A stretch of DNA of 64,000 bases from positions 18,935,741 to 18,999,740 of the forward strand of contig OX336348.1 in the NCBI GenBank assembly GCA_946902875.1. Reading direction: 5' to 3'. Shown piece after piece: positions 1-8,702 of the stretch (its first letter is position 1; each line of letters opens with the position of its first letter). The notes under the pieces were generated by a model. That model saw only the letters and a program-made list of their open reading frames with translations, ran no database searches and was not told the DNA's origin. The position numbers were made by a program, and so were the translations under genes. This DNA comes from Nematopogon swammerdamellus. Lineage: Eukaryota; Arthropoda; Insecta; Lepidoptera; Adelidae.

Positions 1-117
1 ACGTAGAAGCGTAGAAACGGGGAAGTCTACGTGTACGTAGAAGGATCTACGTGTAGACGTAGGAAGAGACTACGTGTAGACGTAGGAGCTGTACACACAC
101 ACACACAAACACACCCA
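1..117. repeat. Short minisatellite followed by an (AC)n run
   Basis: Repeated blocks built on ACGTAGA, TACGTGTA and GACGTAGG occupy about 1-90, with units of roughly 20-27 bases that are not identical. An AC dinucleotide run follows at about 91-117. No coding potential is apparent. Confidence 0.6.
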
Positions 118-1150
118 CATTAAATAATGCACACATATCAAGGTGCCCTGTGGATGGGAAGAGAGAAAATACAAAGATGGGCGTTATACGTTTTGTGCGT
201 GAAGCGCAACGACAACCGCTAGGCCGGCGGTGTCTCACAAGCGACAGGCAGGGCAGAGCTGAAGAGATTGTAATGTTACCCGTAACCCTGGCTGTGGGGA
301 CTCCTGTCTCAACGCTGAGATGTGCGGCTGCAGGCGCCCGTGAGGGAGTGCTCGGCGACGCGTGACCGACGCGGTGGTGCAACGCCGCGGCTCGTTGACA
401 GTGGCACGGTCGCGAAGAAGACTAGTAAGACTCACGGCGGCAGATCGAGCGCGTTATATTTTATCTTGTAGCGGAGAATTATTTAACAGAAGAAGTGAAG
501 TCTTGTTTCACTGAGTCCCGCTTTTATAGACGACAGCGCGCGTTTGTGGTGTTGCTGCGGAATGAAGTCGGCTAGCACGCAATGACGCGCACTGTATGTG
601 GTTACCTGAATCTAAGTGGCTGAAGGCCTGTAACACCATGTGTTGATAATAATGGACCTCTACTAGGGGTCCTCCGATGATGTCTGAATTAATATGTAAG
701 ATAAATACAACCGAGGCGAATGTGAATTCCCGTCTATTTGGGATATATTTTGACCGCCTGGCAACCCATTAGTCAACACCGCGATGTGCTGTGTTGCCAA
801 ATACAGCAAACAGAAATTCCATACAGACGCTTCCGATCTTTTTCGTTACGTCAAACAATATATAATTTTAGTATGGGCTGACAGCGGGAAGAGATCGTGG
901 AAATTCACGCTCGGTAAATGATGCAATAATGTGTGCTCGGTTACGTAGTGAGAGTGTAGTACGCCGAGATATGTGTGATTGAATTTTCAAAAATGTAGGT
1001 TGGCAGTAATAATATTGAATAGTAACGGACGTCTCACGTGTACCGTAGCCTTAGTACGGAGTATTTTCCTCCGTACTGGCAATGTGTCTCTGACACTTCG
1101 GTAAACGGCATTTCGACGTCCGCTATTAAAATTCACTACGTGACACACTG
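118..1150. other. Non-coding flank, nothing recognised
   Basis: Short overlapping open frames on both strands here show no motif I recognise. A locally GC-rich, CpG-containing stretch lies at about 180-430. I see no RNA gene, promoter or transposon end. Confidence 0.4.
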
Positions 1151-1345
1151 AATGAAAGGTCGGTCGAAACGGCTATGCAAATAGTTTGTGTTTTCCGTCC
1201 AGTTCAGTGTAGCCGGCACGACCGAAGGGAAGCACTGACGTGGTACCAAGTTCACCCGGTGTTATGGGCTGACATCACGGATGTTGTAGGTGATGTAGCC
1301 AACCGTGTCAGATTCCATAAACAAAAAAAAAAAAAAAAAAAAAAA
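1151..1345 (+). repeat. SINE-like repeat with poly-A tail, 5'-truncated copy
   Basis: The sequence ends in about 22 A residues (1322-1345) and matches, on the opposite strand, the segment at 36006-36200. The match begins at AATGAAAGGTCGG (1151), while the other copy continues 150 bases further, so this copy is 5'-truncated. The poly-A tail and dispersed copies fit a SINE or the 3' end of a LINE. No target duplication was evident. Confidence 0.6.
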
Positions 1346-1497
1346 GGACATAGAAGGCATCTGCAAATGGGCCAAGCGTTTTGGGGTTCTAATTAACCCT
1401 GTTAAAACACAGGATACAATAATTCGCAGTAGGAGACTTGTTAGCAAAATTGACAAACATGCCATACAATCGATAGCTGTGGACTCGACAGTCATAC
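1346..1497 (+). pseudogene. LINE reverse transcriptase fragment, left half of a split element
   Basis: The plus-strand frame reads ICKWAKRFGVLINPVKTQ and then a short stretch up to STVI. This resembles the part of a non-LTR reverse transcriptase just after the catalytic YADD region, where 'LNPSKTQ'-type motifs are common. The reading resumes in the same sense at about 13246 (IPYAKSVKNLGLHVDENLSW), so this fragment and 13246-14284 appear to be one LINE interrupted by the E1 element. Upstream of the fragment is the SINE-like poly-A, and no N-terminal part is present. Confidence 0.6.
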
Positions 1498-1819
1498 TTA
1501 TTTATTTATTTATTTATTTATTTGGGAAGCTTAACAGCTACAATGTACAAAGTTACAATAATAGATTAAAAAACAATATAGCCAATAACAAAGTTCCACT
1601 TTTTACAAGATTGCTTACTGTTATTTTCCTATGCTACAAACAAAAACGAAAAAAAAACTAGATTTTAATTACAAAGGGGAGCGTGTTGTGAGGGTGTGTT
1701 AGGGTGTGTGCGTGTGTCTATGAGCTGTAGTAGGCTATGTGTGCGTATGTATGTGAGGGTGTGTGTGTGTGAAGGAGGGTGTGTGTGTGAGGGTATGTGT
1801 ATGTGTGTATTTGTATAAA

Positions 1820-2390
1820 TTAGTTGGTTATTACTTCAGTTAATTTGTTACAAAATGCACGTTTCGAGATGCTGTTGAATATATCAATTGTGCCAAACGA
1901 TTTATTATAAGTAGCCATGCACCTATTGATTATGGAGTTTTTGGCATAGTTAGTATGGCATTTAGGGATAAAGAACAGAGGCGGATCACGAGTTCGCACT
2001 GGAGCAGCTCGCAGTGAAATCCGACCAAGAAGGTCCGGACAGTCGACTTTATTGTTTAAGATGTTGTATAAAAACATACCGTCTGCTATTGTCCTTCTTT
2101 GCTCAAGAGTCTGCATCCGAAAGTGTTCTGCCGCCCCTTTATAATCGAGTTGCACCTTGGTTCTGAACATGAGCTGTTTTAGGAATTTGTTTTGAATCCA
2201 CTCGAGCCGTCGTATGTAGGTTATATATGTAGGGGACCATATCGGCGAACCAAACTCCAGCACGCTGCGTACGTAGGCAAAATAGAGTAATTTTAACGTT
2301 GTAATATCAGTAAACGGTTTGCAGGTCCGTATGAGGAAACCTAACGTCCTGTATGACTTGGCTATGATGCGGTCTAAATGTTTATCGAAT
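1820..2390 (-). pseudogene. E1 ORF2, C-terminal part beyond the BEL1 insertion
   Basis: This encodes about 190 residues of the C-terminal region that follows the RT domain. Visible motifs include VLEFGSPIWSP and DCPDLLGRI, typical of non-LTR elements of the Jockey/CR1 group, and the frame ends at a stop at 1820-1822. If BEL1 and one copy of its 5-bp target duplication are ignored, the frame is continuous with 8703-11003, giving an ORF2 of about 957 residues. The split is therefore due to the insertion alone, not to decay at this point. E1 ORF1 is already broken, so the element is not functional as it stands. Confidence 0.8.
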
Positions 2391-2395
2391 AGCAG
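2391..2395. other. Left target-site duplication of BEL1 (AGCAG)
   Basis: AGCAG directly precedes the TG of the left LTR and recurs directly after the CA of the right LTR at 8698-8702. A 5-bp duplication is within the range usual for BEL/Pao elements. Confidence 0.9.
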
Positions 2396-2676
2396 TGTCG
2401 GCGCCGGCGGCCGGTAGTGGTTGTCGGAGAGTAGTGGACTGTATGATGTTGGATAACTCGGGGGATGAAGAGAAACTCGGAGTGGTTGTAGAACGATGTA
2501 TTACGTGAGAAAGGCAGTGGCGAACAGACAGAAATCATAGATTACATTGATGTAGAGGATTGTGGTAGTGACGTAGCACTTACCATAGACCAAGCACCGC
2601 TCTCCGGTGTGGCCAAGGCATAGGCGACAGGCCGCCTTTACACGGCCCGAGTAGAATAATCGTTCGGTACGAAACA
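2396..2676 (-). repeat. BEL1 3' LTR (281 bp)
   Basis: Direct repeat of 8417-8697 with the same length and, by eye, the same sequence. Read on the minus strand it begins TGTTTCGTACCG and ends GCGCCGACA. The bases just upstream on the minus strand (CGCGGGCAG) are the only purine-leaning stretch in the polypurine-tract position, and they are weak. Confidence 0.92.
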
Positions 2677-3526
2677 CTGCCCGCGTTGAAATATTTATTT
2701 CAAAAACAACGACAATAGTTATCAGGTAGGTAAGGCAAATACGATTTAACAATTAGGCGTGTTCGTTTACTAAAGTCCTAGAACGATGTCATTACTATTC
2801 CAACTCTCAATTTACATTGTCGGATCGCCTTAAGTGGCAGTCACCTTAAGTGGATTTTTTTTTCATTTTAATTACAAGAGGAATTTATTTTAAGTTGATG
2901 TTACATCCAATTACATACATGAATCAGTGAGCCAAAGTGGTTAATTGTTTGTTCTGTCCGTCGTTGAAGTTATGTTGTAAGTTTAAGTTACTAGAAATAT
3001 ACAGTTGAGTCAGTAGGTAGTGAACTACAGCAATTACCTTAAGGGTACTACAGAGACACAAAGTTTATGACAGCTTTATTTTTAATATTGGCCGAGTGCC
3101 ATCTTGATGTGAACTAACTAGGAACTAGCTAATGAACTGAATTATACTATTCTAACATGCACATACAGTTGGCTTATTATTTTATTCTTAATTCTACCCC
3201 CTACCGCTTACTTTCTATTGACTTACTAATTATTTTACTAGGTGAGCTCAACCTTAACTAGACATACACAATATTTACAAATTTTACAATAAGTACAGTC
3301 AGCTGATGTAGTCGTTTGTCAGTTAGTCAGTTGTAATATGTCAGAACGTACGTGAGGTGCTTACTCTGGTCCTTGTAAGGGAACCATATAAGTCTTTGGA
3401 GTGCTTGTGCATTTCTTTGTAAGAGAAGTGCACAATTATTGTCTACAGCCTACGCATTTCCTTGTAAGAGAAATACTTAGATCTGTACCAGCGGGTATAC
3501 CTACCTTGGGTATAGTACTTGTGCCC
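2677..3526 (-). other. BEL1 3' untranslated region
   Basis: About 850 bases between the integrase stop and the 3' LTR, AT-rich and without a supported gene. Near 3360-3480 three similar motifs (CCTTGTAAGGGAA, CTTTGTAAGAGAA, CCTTGTAAGAGAA) occur roughly 50 bases apart. Their role is unknown. Confidence 0.6.
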
Positions 3527-5200
3527 TCATTCGAGGGGCAATACACTTAATTTTACTATCGGCCTTATAAAGATGCCGTTTTTTGTTTTAAGAGTTGCGC
3601 ATCGCACATGGCCATCTCGTCCTGTTGCGACGTCAATGACCTTACCTAGCGGCCATGTTAGGGCAGGAGTGTTGTCTTCTTTTATTAAACCTATATCACC
3701 TATTTTGATATCGTTCTTTTTACATAACCATTTTTTTCTACATTGGAGCGTGGAAAGATATTCATTCTTCCATCGTTTCGTAAAGATTTGCTTTATTTTC
3801 TGTATTTTTTCAAACAATGACAACCTGTTTACATTGACCTCCAATAAATTTGGTTCTGGGAAGGAAGTTAAACTTTCTCCTATTAGGAAGTGAGCTGGGG
3901 TGAGACTTTCTAAGTCATTCGGATCATTACTAAGTGCGCACAGTGGTCTTGAGTTGACCACGGCTTCTATCTGAATTAACACAGTGTTTAACATTTCATA
4001 ACATAAGTTTGTATCGCCTAATACACGTTTTAAATGCGATTTGACACTTTTCACCCCAGCTTCCCAGATACCACCCCAGTGCGGAGCCCGAGGGGGGATG
4101 TATATCCATTGTACACCTTCGTTTAATGTGAATTTTGTGATCGTCGAGTAACTACTAGCATTATTAAATAAGCAATATAAATGATTTAATTCGTTGTGGG
4201 CACCCTTAAATGTAGTTGCATTATCACTATATATGGAAGTAGGCTTGCCTCTCCTCGACCAGAATCGAGTTAATGCGTTTAGGAACTCTTGACTCGTTAA
4301 GTCCGACACTAGTTCTAAATGAATTGCTTTCGTATTCATACACACAAACAAGCATATGTATCCCTTAGTTAGTGTAGGTTTTCGAACCTTACCTTGCTTG
4401 ATGAGTATCGGGCCAGCATAATCTATGCCGCAGAACTGGAACGCTCTTGCTGGTGTGACCCTAACTGAAGGTAGATCGGCCATTATCTGGTCTTTGCTTT
4501 CTGCTTTGAATCTATGGCATTTAATGCATTTATGAATGCTAGATCTAACTGCATTTCTACCATTTAATGGCCAGAACTGTCTCCTCAAGCTACATAGAGT
4601 GCTTTGTGCTCCCGAGTGGAGCAGTCTTTCGTGTTCGTGTGTGATAATGATTCTAGTGACGTGACAATTCTGTGGTAATATTATTGGAAATTTTTGCGAT
4701 AATGAAGTGGGTGCATTCCTTATTCGACCGCCCACACGTAGCATGCCGTGCGAGTCGACGAATGGATTTAAAAATCTAATAGGGTTGGTCTTGGTTTGGT
4801 CCTGGTATCCTTTTTCATTCTTATTGGTTAAGTGGTTAATAATTTTTTGAAAGTAGGTATTTTGCACTACTCTTATAATTGCCAAGCTGGCCTCATTTAA
4901 TTCCTTTGTAGATAAAATACCATTGATTCTAGGATTTGGGTTGCGCGCATTATGTATGAATCTTAGAGTGTATGCGAAGGTTACTTTTAATTTCGGCCAA
5001 GAAGATACACTTTCAAAATAGTCTAGTAGTGAATTTTTTATAACGTTAACGGCAGACAAGGTTGTTACGTTTCGCTTACACTCCAAGTTCACTTCCCTTT
5101 CACAAGCCTGTACTGTAGCCACGAGCCACTCGTCTTGTGATTGCGACAACCATTCCGGGCCCGTCCACCATATGGACTTATGTTTTAGTACTTGGGGTGA
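3527..5200 (-). CDS. BEL1 integrase with C-terminal DUF5641-type domain
   Basis: This is the C-terminal part of a BEL/Pao polyprotein. The integrase would insert element cDNA into the host genome. The open frame runs from beyond the first ATG at 5149 and includes the pre-integrase motif WWTGPEWL at about 5170. In order from that ATG come a zinc-binding region with CIKCHRF (about residues 178-216), the core with catalytic-type residues in GIDYAGP (about 243), YSDNATTF (about 307) and GGIWEAG (about 358), then the DUF5641-type tail (LTPAHFLIGE, GLIKEDNTPALTWPLG) to the stop at 3527. No stop or frameshift was seen, so the domain looks intact. The frame differs from the upstream protease frame because a deletion has removed RT and RNase H between them. 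Confidence 0.9.
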   Translation of the reverse strand, partial: SPQVLKHKSIWWTGPEWLSQSQDEWLVATVQACEREVNLECKRNVTTLSAVNVIKNSLLDYFESVSSWPKLKVTFAYTLRFIHNARNPNPRINGILSTKELNEASLAIIRVVQNTYFQKIINHLTNKNEKGYQDQTKTNPIRFLNPFVDSHGMLRVGGRIRNAPTSLSQKFPIILPQNCHVTRIIITHEHERLLHSGAQSTLCSLRRQFWPLNGRNAVRSSIHKCIKCHRFKAESKDQIMADLPSVRVTPARAFQFCGIDYAGPILIKQGKVRKPTLTKGYICLFVCMNTKAIHLELVSDLTSQEFLNALTRFWSRRGKPTSIYSDNATTFKGAHNELNHLYCLFNNASSYSTITKFTLNEGVQWIYIPPRAPHWGGIWEAGVKSVKSHLKRVLGDTNLCYEMLNTVLIQIEAVVNSRPLCALSNDPNDLESLTPAHFLIGESLTSFPEPNLLEVNVNRLSLFEKIQKIKQIFTKRWKNEYLSTLQCRKKWLCKKNDIKIGDIGLIKEDNTPALTWPLGKVIDVATGRDGHVRCATLKTKNGIFIRPIVKLSVLPLE

Positions 5201-6123
5201 GGCAGGTAGTACACTGGTCCATGGTTATCTGAGAACGGATAGTCACACATTAGTTTTCCAGCATGGCCTAGTGCGATGTATTCTTGAATGAATTTTTTAT
5301 ATTCTGCGGCTAAGGTGGGTTTTTTCACTAACCTTTTTTCTAATGAAAGGAAGCATTTTACTGCATAGTTTAAGGATTCGCCTAATTTATCAATTTTATT
5401 ATAAATTAAGGGTAATTTTACTTCGTACCGGCCGTAACGGTCTCGGCATACTGAGTTTTTATATAAAGTTTCACAAATTTTATTTTCCAAACTTATAATG
5501 GGTTTATTATCTACAGGATCCAAGGCCCAAAGTTTACAAATATTTTCGTTAATTTCTGTCAAAGAAATTTGCTTAGTCATCATGCATTGGTGTGAATATT
5601 GAGAATATGGTTGCTTTAAATGGCCTCCGAACACCCAGCCTAGGGCTGTGTTCAATAAGATCGGTTTGCCGGGGCCTAAATTGATTTTTCCTCTTACCAG
5701 GATTGTGAAGACAGCTCCTGCACCTAGTAGTATGTCAACTCCTCTCGGGATGTTGAACTCTGGGTCCGCGAGCTCCACGAACCGCGGACATACAATGCTA
5801 TTCCTGCTAAAGGATTCATAGGGAACGTTGCCCGTTATTTCATTAGTTACGCCGCAGCGCACTACAATGATATAGTTATTATTAACTCGAGAGCGCAGCT
5901 CCACAGAGACTGCTTTTGTAATTTGTGTGGAGTGGCCTCCGAAGGTGCCTACGTGCCATTGCACCTTAATCTGATGGAGACCTAACTGATTAACAGCCTT
6001 TGCCGTTATGTAATTTTTATCGCTAGCGATGTCAAGGAGTGCTCGGAGACAGTACTCGCTGTCTCCGCTTCTAATGTGGACGAGGGCGGTGGCCAAACAC
6101 ACGATCCCATCGTCCTGTAGCTG
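5185..6123 (-). CDS. BEL1 protease region (DUF1758-type) and truncated start of RT
   Basis: The frame follows gag directly, separated only by an in-frame UAG. It encodes a retropepsin-like domain with LLDIASDKNYITA where the family usually has a D-S/T-G/A catalytic triplet, so the active site reads DIA and may be altered. Then come LADPEFNIPRGVDILLGAGA and GWVFGGH, typical of BEL proteases, and the linker YGRYEVKLPL that precedes RT. The frame stops after VYYLPHPKY, where family members would enter the RT core (usually 'YLPHH.V'). The next recognisable sequence is the pre-integrase motif, only about 45 bases away in another frame. I infer an internal deletion of roughly 2 kb. Confidence 0.85.
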   Translation of the reverse strand, partial: QLQDDGIVCLATALVHIRSGDSEYCLRALLDIASDKNYITAKAVNQLGLHQIKVQWHVGTFGGHSTQITKAVSVELRSRVNNNYIIVVRCGVTNEITGNVPYESFSRNSIVCPRFVELADPEFNIPRGVDILLGAGAVFTILVRGKINLGPGKPILLNTALGWVFGGHLKQPYSQYSHQCMMTKQISLTEINENICKLWALDPVDNKPIISLENKICETLYKNSVCRDRYGRYEVKLPLIYNKIDKLGESLNYAVKCFLSLEKRLVKKPTLAAEYKKFIQEYIALGHAGKLMCDYPFSDNHGPVYYLPHPKY

Positions 6124-6126
6124 CTA
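6118..6126 (-). promoter_or_regulatory. Possible leaky stop: UAG CAG CUA between gag and protease
   Basis: The gag stop TAG (plus-strand complement at 6124-6126) is followed in frame by CAG CTA. UAG-CARYYA is the well-known tobamovirus-type readthrough context, and CAG CUA fits it exactly. The downstream protease is in the same frame with no other stop. It could instead be a chance C-to-T change of a CAG codon, since many BEL elements have a single gag-pol frame. Confidence 0.5.
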
Positions 6127-7359
6127 CTTTTTTGGTTTGTCTTGCCGAAGGTCCGGCGCATGCTGGTAGGGTCTTTGTGGTTCATTGCCGGCTTCACGGT
6201 GGGGGTTTACATATGATCCTGCGCCCTCAGTCTGGTCGAGATGCAGCAGGACGGAGTGGGACATGGAGCACTTAGCACATTTATATTTACTTTTACATTC
6301 GTAGTAGGTGTGCCCCTTCTTTAAACACCGGAAGCATGCCCTTACTTCAGTCATAGCGTCCCTCCTCGCGAGTACTGAGAGAGATCGGAATTTGGAGCAT
6401 GTGTAGATTGCGTGAGGACCCCTACAGTATAAACACTCAGCTTTATACTTACTATTTTTCTCCTCCGGGCTTGTGAGCGTCATTAGACTTCGTTGAGGCT
6501 GCGGTGCGTTGCTGCAGCCCACTTCCTGAGCGTCGCACCGCTTGTCTAGGTATTGCAGAAACGTCTGCAAACACGGGAATTCTTTTTCACCCTTTTGTAG
6601 AGAGAATGCTTCGATGGTTTCGTTGCTTAATTTTTGGGACAGAAGGAAGATTAAAATTGTTTCATCCAACTTTGGAATTCCAAGTGACATTAGCGAATTG
6701 TAATTCTGCATAAAATTATTCACCACTTGTCGTAGTGAAGTTTTTGACGTATTTGACAGATTTATGATGTTTTTTAAATAGTGATTAGCTAATAATGTTT
6801 TATTTTCGTAGCGGTGGGAAATTGTTTCCCACGCCGCTTTGTAATTTTCCTCGGAGCAAGTTAAGTTTGCGATCAAGGCGGCGGCTTCGTCTTTTAACGA
6901 GCCCTTTAAATACAGGAATTTTTGAATATTGCTTAGGTGTGCGTTGTTGTGGATCAGAGCTACGAATAAGTCTCTGTACGCAATCCAGTTTAAGTAGGTT
7001 CCGTCGAAGGACCCCAGTGACACTTTAGGTAATGATATATTGGAACACTCACTTTTTGTCGGGCTGACCTCCTTCGACTTACACACTTGCTGGAGTGCCG
7101 AGCGGATCCGTCCATCAAGCTCCAAATACTTCAGCTCCAACGCTGCACCCTCGTCGATGTGAGCCGAGTCGCCTGTCGCTCCCAGCTCCATCGATATTTC
7201 TTCGATCTTGGTAAAGATGTCGGTTAGGCGCTTGCTGTAGCTTTGCAGCACGCCTGTTGTGAAGGGTTCTTCCTGCGAACTAAACACGTTATCAAGGGCC
7301 GTTAAGCGGCCCTTTAGATACCTCCGCTTGTTTACCAGCGCTTTTTCTTCGTCTTCCAT
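6124..7359 (-). CDS. BEL1 gag (DUF1759 capsid-like plus zinc knuckles)
   Basis: A 411-residue structural protein of a BEL/Pao element, expected to form the cytoplasmic particle that packages element RNA. After an N-terminal region of about 115 residues comes the DUF1759-type segment with LPKVSLGSFDGTYLNW (about 110-125) and WETISHRYENKTLLANHYL. The C-terminal quarter has Cys/His clusters CLYCRGPHAIYTC and CFRCLKKGHTYYEC followed by CAKCSMSHSVLLH. The ATG at 7359 follows a run of 13 or so A residues on the minus strand. The end is the UAG discussed separately. No internal frameshift was seen. Confidence 0.92.
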   Translation of the reverse strand: MEDEEKALVNKRRYLKGRLTALDNVFSSQEEPFTTGVLQSYSKRLTDIFTKIEEISMELGATGDSAHIDEGAALELKYLELDGRIRSALQQVCKSKEVSPTKSECSNISLPKVSLGSFDGTYLNWIAYRDLFVALIHNNAHLSNIQKFLYLKGSLKDEAAALIANLTCSEENYKAAWETISHRYENKTLLANHYLKNIINLSNTSKTSLRQVVNNFMQNYNSLMSLGIPKLDETILIFLLSQKLSNETIEAFSLQKGEKEFPCLQTFLQYLDKRCDAQEVGCSNAPQPQRSLMTLTSPEEKNSKYKAECLYCRGPHAIYTCSKFRSLSVLARRDAMTEVRACFRCLKKGHTYYECKSKYKCAKCSMSHSVLLHLDQTEGAGSYVNPHREAGNEPQRPYQHAPDLRQDKPKK

Positions 7360-8416
7360 TTTTTTTTTTTTTGCTAAATTTGAAATACAACCACTTGTTT
7401 ATGTGTATATTATAAATTTACGCTTTTTAGCGCCGGAGAGAGTAGCCATATGTCGTACATATGTATGTTTGCCCAATTCCTATTTTCTTATACAATATTT
7501 AATCCTCTCGTCTCACTAGGTACATACGATTATTGTGTGGCAATGTATGCCCTGATGGGAGCCTATTGGCGGCTTCCCGGGCGCCCTGGTATATAACTTA
7601 CTAACCTATAGGTTTTTCCTGTCGTAGCGGCCAGCGCTAGACTCTTTTTGTTTCCACCACACACGTAATTATCACTTTACACTAATGTTACTTGTTATTG
7701 CGACGTGCTCGCTGTCGTCTCGGCGTCCCGGACGTGCTGGTGGCGAGCTCGTTCGTGTTGGTCGTCCTGATGTGTGCGCTCGCGTCACCGCTTCGCGTGG
7801 CCCCGCCTCGCACGGTTGTAAGTCGCAGCGAGAGGGGTGATCTCGAAGCCGCCGTCCGCGTTCGTCGCACGCGTGCCTCGTCTCGTAACGCGGCGGGCGG
7901 GCGACCGCGGCTCGCCGCGCGCGTCTCCGCTTGGCTGATGCTCACCCGGCCGCGCGCGTGCCCCGTCCCGTCGCGGCGTGCGGGCGACCGCGTGCGCGCT
8001 CGCTCGCTCGGAGACTGGCGCGCGCGAGCGAGGTTGCGTTGCGCCCGGCGCGTGCGTTCCGCGCCCGGCAGCTTGCGGGATCCACGAAGTGTTGTCGGCG
8101 CCACTTAAGCGCACTTCGGTTTGGATGATGTTGAAGAGAGAAAAAAAAATGGTGACCGCGTGGTGGTGATCGAGTGCCGCCGATTCACTATCGTGCAGGC
8201 ACTCGTATACTGCTGGGATTTCGAAGCGGATGGTCCTGTCCTAGCTCCGGCGGTCCGCCACTGCCTCTCCCCGTTGATCTCTCGTTTTCTCGCGAGTGGT
8301 CGTGTGCCGGCCGGTGTAATGGCGGCGCCATGCACGGTGCGTGGTCGGCTGTCGGGTGTGTGCGGAGTTTGTACTCACTCACGCGCTGCTTCCCTGCTCG
8401 TACGGGTGAAGGACCA
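7360..8416 (-). other. BEL1 5' leader with a CpG-rich block
   Basis: About 1060 bases between the 5' LTR and gag. From about 7690 to 8110 it is very GC- and CpG-rich, which leaves long open frames on both strands with low-complexity Arg/Ala/Ser-rich translations, so I do not call genes here. Adjacent to the LTR the minus strand reads TGGTCCTTCACCCGTACG, in the expected primer-binding-site position and starting with the TGG that pairs with tRNA CCA. Confidence 0.6.
8399..8416 (-). promoter_or_regulatory. BEL1 putative primer-binding site
   Basis: Immediately downstream of the 5' LTR on the minus strand is TGGTCCTTCACCCGTACG. The first nine bases would pair with a tRNA 3' end ...GAAGGACCA. From memory this resembles eukaryotic tRNA-Tyr; the match past base nine is poor, so the tRNA identity is uncertain. 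Confidence 0.55.
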
Positions 8417-8697
8417 TGTCGGCGCCGGCGGCCGGTAGTGGTTGTCGGAGAGTAGTGGACTGTATGATGTTGGATAACTCGGGGGATGAAGAGAAACTCG
8501 GAGTGGTTGTAGAACGATGTATTACGTGAGAAAGGCAGTGGCGAACAGACAGAAATCATAGATTACATTGATGTAGAGGATTGTGGTAGTGACGTAGCAC
8601 TTACCATAGACCAAGCACCGCTCTCCGGTGTGGCCAAGGCATAGGCGACAGGCCGCCTTTACACGGCCCGAGTAGAATAATCGTTCGGTACGAAACA
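8417..8697 (-). repeat. BEL1 5' LTR (281 bp)
   Basis: Direct repeat of 2396-2676, TG...CA-bounded and followed on the plus strand by the AGCAG target duplication at 8698-8702. It should contain the element promoter; no clear TATA box was identified by eye. Confidence 0.92.
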
Positions 8698-8702
8698 AGC
8701 AG
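8698..8702. other. Right target-site duplication of BEL1 (AGCAG)
   Basis: Matches 2391-2395. It falls inside E1 ORF2 at a codon boundary region that reads through cleanly when the insertion is ignored. Confidence 0.9.

Larger units (their letters stand above)
2396..8697 (-). mobile_element. BEL1: complete LTR-to-LTR BEL/Pao element lacking reverse transcriptase
   Basis: The 6302-bp element is bounded by 281-bp direct repeats that read as identical by eye, start TG and end CA, and are flanked by AGCAG. On the minus strand it carries a 1-kb leader, gag, an in-frame UAG, protease and then integrase. The reverse transcriptase and RNase H that normally lie between protease and integrase are missing. 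Identical LTRs imply recent insertion. It sits in E1 ORF2 in the same orientation as E1. Confidence 0.93.

Noticed and set aside
1498..1529. Telomeric or simple host microsatellite (TTTA)n
   Set aside because: It sits at the 3' end of E1 and is best read as the LINE tail.
7692..8108. 138-residue open frames on both strands
   Set aside because: CpG-rich, stop-poor DNA in the BEL1 leader; translations are Arg/Ala/Ser-rich with no domain, and both strands are open.
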